The notes under the pieces were generated by a model, which worked only from the letters and a program-made list of their open reading frames with translations, was not told the DNA's origin and searched no databases. Shown here piece after piece: positions 1-6,082 of a DNA stretch of 12,329 bases; position 1 is the first letter of the stretch, and each line of letters begins with the position of its first letter. Source of the DNA: Anaerolineae bacterium (GTDB lineage Bacteria > Chloroflexota > Anaerolineae > E26-bin7); contig JAOZOT010000067.1 in NCBI GenBank assembly GCA_029933115.1, positions 1 through 12,329 of the forward strand, written 5' to 3'. Both the position numbers and the translations under genes were made by a program.

Positions 1-113
1 GCTAGTGGGATAGGATATACCCAATTCTAACCGAAGAGCGGCCCTTTTTCAAATAACTCTCAGATTATCACAGCGAAGCTAACCATCCCAATGCACCTCT
101 CTCCATCGCTCAC

Positions 114-142
114 TTGACAAATATCCAATGTTAGGATATAAT
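114..142 (+). promoter_or_regulatory. Sigma-70 promoter of the gntR-led operon
   Basis: TTGACA at 114-119 and TATAAT at 137-142 are separated by exactly 17 bases, a perfect consensus housekeeping promoter. The start point would be near 149, leaving an untranslated leader of about 68 bases before the GntR gene. It is the only strong promoter seen for set A, so the transporter, racemase and hydrolase genes may all depend on it. Confidence 0.85.
121..139 (+). promoter_or_regulatory. Candidate operator palindrome in the gntR promoter
   Basis: The inverted repeat ATATCC-(7 bases)-GGATAT fills much of the -35/-10 spacer and overlaps the first three bases of the -10 box. A further TAGGATATA copy lies at 11-19, and TTAGGATATA at 131-140 forms the right arm of the palindrome. 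A palindrome here would let a bound dimer exclude RNA polymerase. The adjacent GntR/FCD regulator is the natural binder, since FadR-type repressors commonly regulate their own operon. The binder is inferred; the symmetry is visible. Confidence 0.5.
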
Positions 143-216
143 ATCAAATATCTTATATCGAATTTAGCTCGCATCCTCGATAGATAGCATCTGCAAGGAA
201 TACAGGCAGAGCGAAA

Positions 217-933
217 ATGTCCAACCATCTCGAGTCAATCCAGAGTCATCGCCCGCTAACCGACGTGGTGTTCGAGAGACTGCGCGACGCTATCATTGAT
301 GGTCGACTGCAGGCAGGCCAATGGTTGCGTCAGGAAACGCTGGCTCAGGAATTAGGCGTCAGCCAGATGCCGGTGCGGGAGGCCCTCAAACGGCTGGTAG
401 CCGAAGGCCTGGCTGTGCGCATCCCTTATAAAGGGGTGAAGGTAGTCGAGTTCTCACCGGAAGATATCGTGGACATTTGCACTGTCCGTTTGGTACTGGA
501 GAGCTTGGCTGCCCGACTCGCTACATCCTTGATCACCGATGAGGAACTAGAACGCTTGAGAGAGATCCTTAGAGAGCTAGAGGGATATAAAAGCCAGGAT
601 CAGATGGCCCAGCGACGCCAGCTGAACGACGAATTTCATCTTTCCATTTGTCGGGCCAGTGGTCGTCGGTACCTGATCCGTCTGCTGGAGACGGTGTGGG
701 GATGGTTCCCTAGTGTGATGTTGTATGAAGGGGCGTTCCGGCAAGAGGAACTGTTGTTGACCCGTATGGAACGGGAGAAGCGGGAGCACTGGGCTATCCT
801 GGAGGCTTTGGAAAGACGGGACGCTCATCAGGCTGAGGAGGAAACACGCCGCCATATCCAAAACCTATCTCGAGAGCTGATAGAAGTCCTTGGGATACCT
901 GAAAAGGAGATTGAACTGCTAGGGATTCTCTGA
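217..933 (+). CDS. GntR-family transcriptional regulator, FadR/FCD subgroup
   Basis: This is a 238-residue DNA-binding regulator of normal size for the FadR subgroup. Residues about 15-78 form the GntR winged helix, with the typical stretch around 'LRDAIIDGRLQAGQWLRQE' and the recognition-helix region 'LGVSQMPVREALKRL'. Residues about 85-215 form the all-helical FCD ligand domain. Candidate metal or ligand residues are N137 and H141 in 'NDEFH', H191, and H213 in 'RRHI'; FCD proteins often bind a metal with an organic acid or amino acid at this site. The gene is first in set A, reads in the same direction, and sits under a promoter with a palindrome, so autorepression relieved by the imported substrate or a breakdown product is likely. 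The effector cannot be told. The ATG at 217 begins a complete domain. Confidence 0.93.
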   Translation: MSNHLESIQSHRPLTDVVFERLRDAIIDGRLQAGQWLRQETLAQELGVSQMPVREALKRLVAEGLAVRIPYKGVKVVEFSPEDIVDICTVRLVLESLAARLATSLITDEELERLREILRELEGYKSQDQMAQRRQLNDEFHLSICRASGRRYLIRLLETVWGWFPSVMLYEGAFRQEELLLTRMEREKREHWAILEALERRDAHQAEEETRRHIQNLSRELIEVLGIPEKEIELLGIL

Positions 934-1017
934 TCCCGTTATAGCCGGATTCCTTGAGGGAAGGGAGGTGATCTTATCGGGCGAGGATTGGCTCATCAGC
1001 ACATCAAATTATTCACA

Positions 1018-1032
1018 AAGGAGATACAAATG
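1018..1032 (+). promoter_or_regulatory. Ribosome binding site that fixes the start of the binding-protein gene
   Basis: AAAGGAG at 1018-1024 lies 5 bases before the ATG at 1030. An in-frame TTG at 988 would add 14 polar residues ahead of the signal peptide, and its nearest purine-rich stretch is about 17 bases away. The ATG at 1030 is therefore the preferred start. Confidence 0.8.
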
Positions 1033-2811
1033 ATAAGGTTATTCTTCTTTAACTTCATGGTGATTGTGGCTTTGGTGTCGGCCATGCTACCGGGTTTGGT
1101 CAGCGCCGCGCCATTGATCCAGGAGGGACAAACTTATACTGTACAGAAAGACGACAACCTGTGGGCTATTGCAGAGAAATATCTTGGCAACGGGATCGCC
1201 TACAAGGCTATTGCTGCTGCCACCAATGCCAAGCACGAAGAAGATGCCACCTTTGCCGTGATAGACAACCCTAGTCTGATTCAGCCTGGCTGGAAGCTAT
1301 TCATCCCTAGCGCCCAAGAGGCGGCAGAGTTCATGGTGGCACCCGAGCCCACAGGACAGATCGTTATCGCGCAGACGGCGGATGCCAATACTCTTGACCC
1401 CAAGTACCTCAAGGGCCGTCAGACTCAGAATGTTCTCCGCCTGGTATTTGACAGTCTCTACCATAGAGACAATAACATGAAGATTGTTCCCTGGCTGGCC
1501 ACTTCCTATGAGAACCCGGACGAGCGTACCTGGCGTTTTCACCTGCGTCGAGGAGTCAAGTTCCACAATGGGAACGACTTTAAAGCCAACGATGTCAAAT
1601 TCACCCTCGGTCGGCTGCTCGAAGATGATTCGCAGTTTAGTACGCGAAACTTTGTGGACAGGGTCGAGGTCATTGATGACTACACCGTGGACATTATCAC
1701 CAAGGAGCCCTACGCGGCCTTTATGACCAGAGTCGTCCTCTGGCACATGACCGACGAAGAATATTTCAACGAAGTCGGACCGGAAGGATTTGCCAGCAAG
1801 CCCGTCGGCACAGGCCCCTTCAAGTTTGTGGAATGGATCAAGGATGAGCAGATGGTGTTGGAAGCTAATCCTGACTATTGGGGTGGTTCGCCCAAGATTA
1901 AGACAGTCATCTTCAAACCCATCCCAGAGAATGCAACCCGTATAGCAGCTCTAGAGACGGGCGATGTTGATCTCATCACCGATGTGCCCCCCGATTACGT
2001 TGACCAAGCACCAGAAGGTGTTGAGATCATGACGATCCCTGGCACCCGTGCCTTTTATCTCGGTATGAACGTGAATTGGAAACCCTTCGATGACGTGCGA
2101 GTACGGCAGGCCATGAATTACGCCGTTAATGTCGAAACCATCATCGAGAACGTGCTGAATGGGCTGGCCAGACCGATTGACAATCCGTTGTTGCCAGAAG
2201 CTTTCGGCTACATCCCAACGCCAGTCTACAGCTATGATCCCGAGAAGGCCAAGAGCCTCCTGGCCGAAGCTGGCTACCCTGACGGTTTCGAGATGGAGCT
2301 CGACACGCAGCCTCCTCTGAAGGAAATCGCCGAGGCTCTGGCTGGCCAACTCAGCGAAGTAGGGATCAAAGCTAAAGTCAATATCATGGAAAAAGCGGCT
2401 CTATACGCCAAGTACGAGCCGGGTTTCAGCCAGACCTTCTTGACTTCTTGGGGCAACTCGGAAGCGGACGCCGACGGTATGCTGTCCAAACAGTTCTACT
2501 CTAATCGCTACAGATGTAATCTGCTGGGGCCCGAGGGGGAAACCGGTTACGGTAATACTGAGCTCGGTTGCTACTACACTGGCTACGCGAATGCCGAGGT
2601 GGACGCATATATCGAGGCAGGAGCCAGGACTGTAGACCCAGAGAAGCGGAAGGAGTATTACGCCAAGGCGCTAAAGATCATTGTCGAAGAGACTCCGTGG
2701 GTCTTCCTCTATAATCCCTCCGAAGTCTATGCTAAGAGAACTCGGGTTCAAGGTTGGGTGCCTCGCTCAGATGCACTGATCATCTTGGATAAAGCCTGGG
2801 TTACGGACTAA
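1030..2811 (+). CDS. LysM-fused ABC transporter solute-binding protein, family 5 (peptide/opine type)
   Basis: This 593-residue exported protein captures substrate for the permeases encoded next. Residues 1-26 are a signal peptide, ending in 'LVSA' with no lipobox cysteine. Residues about 35-93 are a LysM domain, 'YTVQKDDNLWAIAEKYLG' through 'LIQPGWKLFIP'. From about residue 107 the SBP_bac_5 fold begins. Recognisable segments include 'LDPKYLKGRQTQNVLRLVFD', 'RTWRFHLRRGVKFHNG', 'PVGTGPFKFVEW', 'NPDYWGG' and 'VRQAMNYAVN'. LysM binds peptidoglycan in other proteins, so it may hold the protein to the wall in place of a lipid anchor (inference). Family 5 proteins carry di/oligopeptides, opines, nickel and glutathione; the ligand here cannot be fixed from sequence. 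The gene is followed by a strong hairpin and then the permease genes. Confidence 0.93.
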   Translation: MIRLFFFNFMVIVALVSAMLPGLVSAAPLIQEGQTYTVQKDDNLWAIAEKYLGNGIAYKAIAAATNAKHEEDATFAVIDNPSLIQPGWKLFIPSAQEAAEFMVAPEPTGQIVIAQTADANTLDPKYLKGRQTQNVLRLVFDSLYHRDNNMKIVPWLATSYENPDERTWRFHLRRGVKFHNGNDFKANDVKFTLGRLLEDDSQFSTRNFVDRVEVIDDYTVDIITKEPYAAFMTRVVLWHMTDEEYFNEVGPEGFASKPVGTGPFKFVEWIKDEQMVLEANPDYWGGSPKIKTVIFKPIPENATRIAALETGDVDLITDVPPDYVDQAPEGVEIMTIPGTRAFYLGMNVNWKPFDDVRVRQAMNYAVNVETIIENVLNGLARPIDNPLLPEAFGYIPTPVYSYDPEKAKSLLAEAGYPDGFEMELDTQPPLKEIAEALAGQLSEVGIKAKVNIMEKAALYAKYEPGFSQTFLTSWGNSEADADGMLSKQFYSNRYRCNLLGPEGETGYGNTELGCYYTGYANAEVDAYIEAGARTVDPEKRKEYYAKALKIIVEETPWVFLYNPSEVYAKRTRVQGWVPRSDALIILDKAWVTD

Positions 2812-2831
2812 CCATCGGTCCTCCTCACAAA

Positions 2832-2861
2832 CTAGCGCCGCCCCCAAGAGGGCGGCGCTAG
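2832..2861 (+). terminator. Strong intercistronic hairpin (attenuator or mRNA stabiliser)
   Basis: CTAGCGCCGCCC at 2832-2843 pairs perfectly with GGGCGGCGCTAG at 2850-2861 around the 6-base loop CCAAGA. The downstream run is only modestly U-rich (gctcgtttctctt), so termination is probably partial. Its place between the binding-protein gene and the permeases fits the common arrangement in which binding protein is made in excess of membrane components. Confidence 0.7.
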
Positions 2862-2881
2862 GCTCGTTTCTCTTATCCCAA

Positions 2882-2902
2882 TGTCTCGTGAGGTGTGAGA
2901 CA
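2882..2902 (+). repeat. Short inverted repeat upstream of the first permease
   Basis: TGTCTC at 2882-2887 and GAGACA at 2897-2902 are perfect complements separated by 9 bases; a GTGAG repeat lies within. It could be a minor operator or a weak RNA hairpin ahead of the permease start. No good promoter boxes were seen beside it. Confidence 0.35.
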
Positions 2903-2937
2903 GTTTTTCAAAAGCACAATGCTTCAGGGGACAAGAC

Positions 2938-3942
2938 ATGCAATATTTGCTAAGACGGATTGTCCTGATCGTTCCTGTACTTTTCGGCGTGTCGGTTATT
3001 GTCTTTACCATCATGCATGTAATCCCCGGTGACCCGGTTCGGCTCATGTTCGCCGGGACTGGTGCCACTGAGGAGCAGATACAAGCGATGCGGCACGCGC
3101 TGGGGCTCGATCGCCCTTTGCCTGTGCAATACGTGAACTATGTGACCAGGGCAATTCGAGGCGATTTAGGCCAGTCTATCCACTTTAAACAGCCGGTTCT
3201 ACAATTGATTCTAGAGCGGATGCCGGCCACCATCGAATTGACGTTGGCCAGTCTTATCATCGCTCTGGCTATCGCCTTCCCTATTGGGATCCTCTCAGCC
3301 CTGAAACGTTATACGTTCATTGACTACATCGTCATGACGGGAGCTACCTTAGGCGTTTCCCTGCCAACTTTTTGGGTCGGCATTCTATTGATCATGCTCG
3401 TGGCTGTTAAATTAGGATGGCTCCCTGGCTTTGGAAGGATTGACTATGAAGTACACCTTCAGAGGATAACTGGCTTTCTCCTTGTTGACTCCCTTCTGAC
3501 TTGGAATATCCCCGCTTTCAAGAGCGCCTTCACTCACCTGATATTGCCTGCTCTCGCTTTGGGAACGGCCATAGCCACATTCTCCACACGCCTGATCCGG
3601 TCCAGCATGTTAGAGGTCATCAGCCAGGATTACGTGGTCACTGCTCGCGCCAAGGGGTTACATGAGCGGGTAGTAATCGCACGCCATGTGCTGCGCAATG
3701 CCCTCATCCCCGTAGTAACGCTCATTGGCGTACAGATAGGGAATCTGCTGGGAGGAGCCGTCGTTACGGAAACCATCTTTGCCTGGCCTGGCATAGGGCG
3801 ACTGGTCATTCAAGCTATCTACAACCGTGATTTTCTCCTGGTACAGGGCGTCGTGCTCTTCTTTGCTTTAATTCGCGTTACCATCAATCTTTTGACAGAC
3901 GCCCTCTACGTGTGGATTGACCCCAGAATCAGCCATGTCTAG
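2938..3942 (+). CDS. ABC transporter permease, DppB/OppB type
   Basis: This 334-residue integral membrane protein is one half of the transmembrane channel for the LysM-binding-protein system. The N-terminal helix (about residues 9-30, 'IVLIVPVLFGVSVIVFTIMH') and 'DPVRLMF' are typical of DppB. The ATPase-contacting EAA loop is at about residues 231-250, 'DYVVTARAKGL' followed by 'HVLRNALIPVVTLIG'. The C-terminus has 'AIYNRDFLLVQGVVLFFALI' and 'YVWIDPRI', also family hallmarks. A periplasmic-side segment at about 160-195 ('ITGFLLVDSLLTWN') matches the longer members of the family. AGGGGA at 2926-2931 lies 6 bases before the ATG. It is 19 bases upstream of the partner permease and surely co-translated with it. 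Substrate specificity is not readable from permeases. Confidence 0.95.
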   Translation: MQYLLRRIVLIVPVLFGVSVIVFTIMHVIPGDPVRLMFAGTGATEEQIQAMRHALGLDRPLPVQYVNYVTRAIRGDLGQSIHFKQPVLQLILERMPATIELTLASLIIALAIAFPIGILSALKRYTFIDYIVMTGATLGVSLPTFWVGILLIMLVAVKLGWLPGFGRIDYEVHLQRITGFLLVDSLLTWNIPAFKSAFTHLILPALALGTAIATFSTRLIRSSMLEVISQDYVVTARAKGLHERVVIARHVLRNALIPVVTLIGVQIGNLLGGAVVTETIFAWPGIGRLVIQAIYNRDFLLVQGVVLFFALIRVTINLLTDALYVWIDPRISHV

Positions 3943-3961
3943 CTAGAAAGAGCAATGAGCA

Positions 3962-4885
3962 ATGACCGAATCGTTTACAAGGCCGTTACTACGTGAACAG
4001 GAATTGCTCGCGCCTCGGCAAGGCGAGTTGAAAAGAATATTGCGCGCTTTCCTGCTGAGCAAGACCGCCGCGTTTGGGGCGCTGATCTTTGCTCTCTTTT
4101 TGCTCATAGCCCTTCTGGCGCCAATTCTCACCCCTCATGATCCTGCGCAGCAGGATCTGACACGCAGACTAGCGCCTCCCATTGGTCTTGGGATAGAGGG
4201 GGCGAGTCTGGAATATCCTCTGGGGAATGACAACTTGGGGCGCGACATTCTCAGCCGTCTCTTGGTTGGCTCGCGTGTCTCGCTAGTGGTAGGGGTTAGC
4301 ACAATCCTTCTAGCCAGCTCAGTAGGCAGCTTGATTGGTGCCGTGTCTGGGTTCTATCGAGGGCTCTTGGACAACATCGTAATGCGCATCGTTGATGTAT
4401 GGATGGCTTTTCCAAGCTTGCTGTTAGCCATTGCCTTTGGTGCTGCCTTGGGACCTGGATTGTTCAATCTTGTCCTTGCTCTCTCCCTGACCATCTGGGT
4501 AGTTTACTGCCGCGTTGTCAGAGCAGAAGTGCTTTCCATACGCGAGAGAGATTATGTGGTGGCAGCGCGGGCCATAGGCGCCAGTGATTTAAGGATTATC
4601 TTGCGCCATGTGCTTCCCAATGTCTTGGCTCCTATTCTGGTCATTTCCACTCTTCAAATGGGCGTGGTGATCATCTCTGAGGCCTCTCTTAACTTCCTGG
4701 GAGTTGGGGTTCAGAGCACGGTGCCGACGTGGGGAGGTATGCTATCCGACGGACGGGAATTCATGCGAGATGCCTGGTGGTTGGCTACTTTCCCCGGCGT
4801 GGCGATCAGCATTGTGGTATTAGGTGTCAATCTGTTGGGCGACGGGCTGCGGGATGCTTTGGATCCCCGCCTTCGGAGGCGATAG
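3962..4885 (+). CDS. ABC transporter permease, DppC/OppC type
   Basis: This 307-residue membrane protein forms a heterodimer with the preceding DppB-type permease. It begins with a cytoplasmic N-tail and the OppC_N segment (about residues 30-60, with 'LLAPILTPHDPAQQDLTRR'). The phrase 'YPLGNDNLGRDILSRLLVG' follows, and then the transport domain. The EAA loop is at about 197-216, 'DYVVAARAIGASDLRIILRH'. 'SEASLNFLGVGVQ' and 'TWGGMLSDGREFM' are near-invariant DppC features, and 'GDGLRDALDPRLRRR' ends the protein. The ribosome site is weak (AGAAAGAG just before 3953), and a nearby ATG at 3955 is out of frame, so 3962 is kept. No ATPase gene follows; the next gene is an amino-acid racemase. Confidence 0.95.
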   Translation: MTESFTRPLLREQELLAPRQGELKRILRAFLLSKTAAFGALIFALFLLIALLAPILTPHDPAQQDLTRRLAPPIGLGIEGASLEYPLGNDNLGRDILSRLLVGSRVSLVVGVSTILLASSVGSLIGAVSGFYRGLLDNIVMRIVDVWMAFPSLLLAIAFGAALGPGLFNLVLALSLTIWVVYCRVVRAEVLSIRERDYVVAARAIGASDLRIILRHVLPNVLAPILVISTLQMGVVIISEASLNFLGVGVQSTVPTWGGMLSDGREFMRDAWWLATFPGVAISIVVLGVNLLGDGLRDALDPRLRRR

Positions 4886-4924
4886 CCGGCCTCTGATGAG
4901 AGGAGGAACGCAGGCAGAGAGCAG

Positions 4925-5983
4925 TTGCGTATCGAAGTCAATCTTCAAAAAATAGCTGAAAATGCCAGAACGATCACCAGGCTGTGTGCTGCACATGGCA
5001 TCGCAGTGATAGGCGTGACTAAGAGTTGCTGTGGGATGCCAGAGGTAGCAAGAGCGATGCTTGCCGGTGGCGTTGAAGGGCTGGCCGATGCCCGGCTCAG
5101 CAACCTCAGACGGATGAAAGAAGCCGGTATCAAAGCAAGTATGTTACTCCTGCGCTCGCCTGCTCTCAGCGAGACGGCCGAGACAGTTGGACTAGCCGAA
5201 GCCAGCCTCAACTCTGAGTTTGAAGTAGTGGCCTCTTTGGCGCAAGAAGCCCGCTTTGTAGGCAAACTTCATCAAGTCGTCCTTATGGTAGACGTAGGTG
5301 ACCGTCGAGAGGGCCTCATGCCGGAGGACGTGGAAGAGGTAGCCCGAAAAGTAGAGGGTCTAGAGGGTATTCGGTTGCTGGGGCTTGGTAGCAACATCGG
5401 ATGCTTGAGCGGAATTCACCCCTCTTTGAAAGACACTCAGTTGCTGGTACAACTTGCTGTCCGAGTGGAGGAGGCAATTGGGAGAGAGTTGGAAGTCATC
5501 TCCGGGGGAAGCTCGATTCACCTTTCGATGGTTGAGCAGGGCAAATTACCGGCTAGGATAAATCAACTGAGGATCGGCCATAAAATACTTCTGGGTGCTG
5601 ACCTTGGGGATAGATGCTCCTTTCATACGAGTCAGGACACCTTCACCCTGGTTGGTGAAGTAATCGAGGTCAAATGGAAACCCGCACTGTCCAAGAGTAG
5701 CTGCGGCAAACCCACAGAGTATCCCGCGCACAGGGGTCAAGATCAGCAATGTCGAGCCATTTTGGCTGTGGGAACTCAGGATGTCAGGGTCGAGGGGCTG
5801 GAGCCCAAAGCGCCAGGAGTAAGAATCGTTGGCGCCAGTAGCGATCACCTGGTGCTCGATGTAACGGCCAATCCGGTCAAAGTTGGCGACGAGTTGGCAT
5901 TTCGCCTGGGATACCCGGCCTTAATGACAGCTATGGCCTCACCTTACGTGGAGAAAGTGGTTGTGTCTGCTGCTGCGCCCTGA
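4925..5983 (+). CDS. PLP-dependent amino-acid racemase, ornithine/alanine racemase (Orr/YhfX-like) family
   Basis: This 352-residue cytoplasmic enzyme has the alanine-racemase-type PLP barrel in the variant form seen in ornithine racemase. K33 in 'VTKSCCG' is the predicted PLP-binding lysine. Other family marks are 'GVEGLADARLSNLRRM', 'VDVGDRREGL', 'GSNIGCLSG', 'LRIGHKILLGADLGDR' (residues 215-230), 'RAILAVGTQDV' and 'GASSDHLVLDV' (G303 onward). Family members usually have LRxGE; here the acidic residue is H219. The reaction would be interconversion of L and D amino acids. Known Orr makes D-ornithine for a B12-dependent aminomutase, but substrate range in the family is wide, so ornithine is not claimed. 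The start is TTG with a weak GAGAG upstream; the strong AGGAGG at 4901-4906 is rather far away. It lies 39 bases after the permease and shares its operon. Confidence 0.85.
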   Translation: MRIEVNLQKIAENARTITRLCAAHGIAVIGVTKSCCGMPEVARAMLAGGVEGLADARLSNLRRMKEAGIKASMLLLRSPALSETAETVGLAEASLNSEFEVVASLAQEARFVGKLHQVVLMVDVGDRREGLMPEDVEEVARKVEGLEGIRLLGLGSNIGCLSGIHPSLKDTQLLVQLAVRVEEAIGRELEVISGGSSIHLSMVEQGKLPARINQLRIGHKILLGADLGDRCSFHTSQDTFTLVGEVIEVKWKPALSKSSCGKPTEYPAHRGQDQQCRAILAVGTQDVRVEGLEPKAPGVRIVGASSDHLVLDVTANPVKVGDELAFRLGYPALMTAMASPYVEKVVVSAAAP

Positions 5984-6082
5984 TAAATGTTCTAATCGGG
6001 CAGAAGGCTCTAATCTCGAAATGTCGGACGAGTTCACCGCCCGCGAGTAATCGCAGGATGCAAACTTAAAAGGGAGGACAGA

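Noticed and set aside
988..1029. TTG at 988 as the start of the solute-binding protein
   Set aside because: It adds 14 residues ahead of a good signal peptide and lacks a well-spaced ribosome site, whereas ATG 1030 has AAAGGAG 5 bases upstream.
4925..5983. Calling the racemase a proven ornithine racemase, with the 11290 gene as ornithine aminomutase
   Set aside because: Substrates vary in the racemase family, and the B12 protein does not show the known domain arrangement of the ornithine aminomutase subunits.
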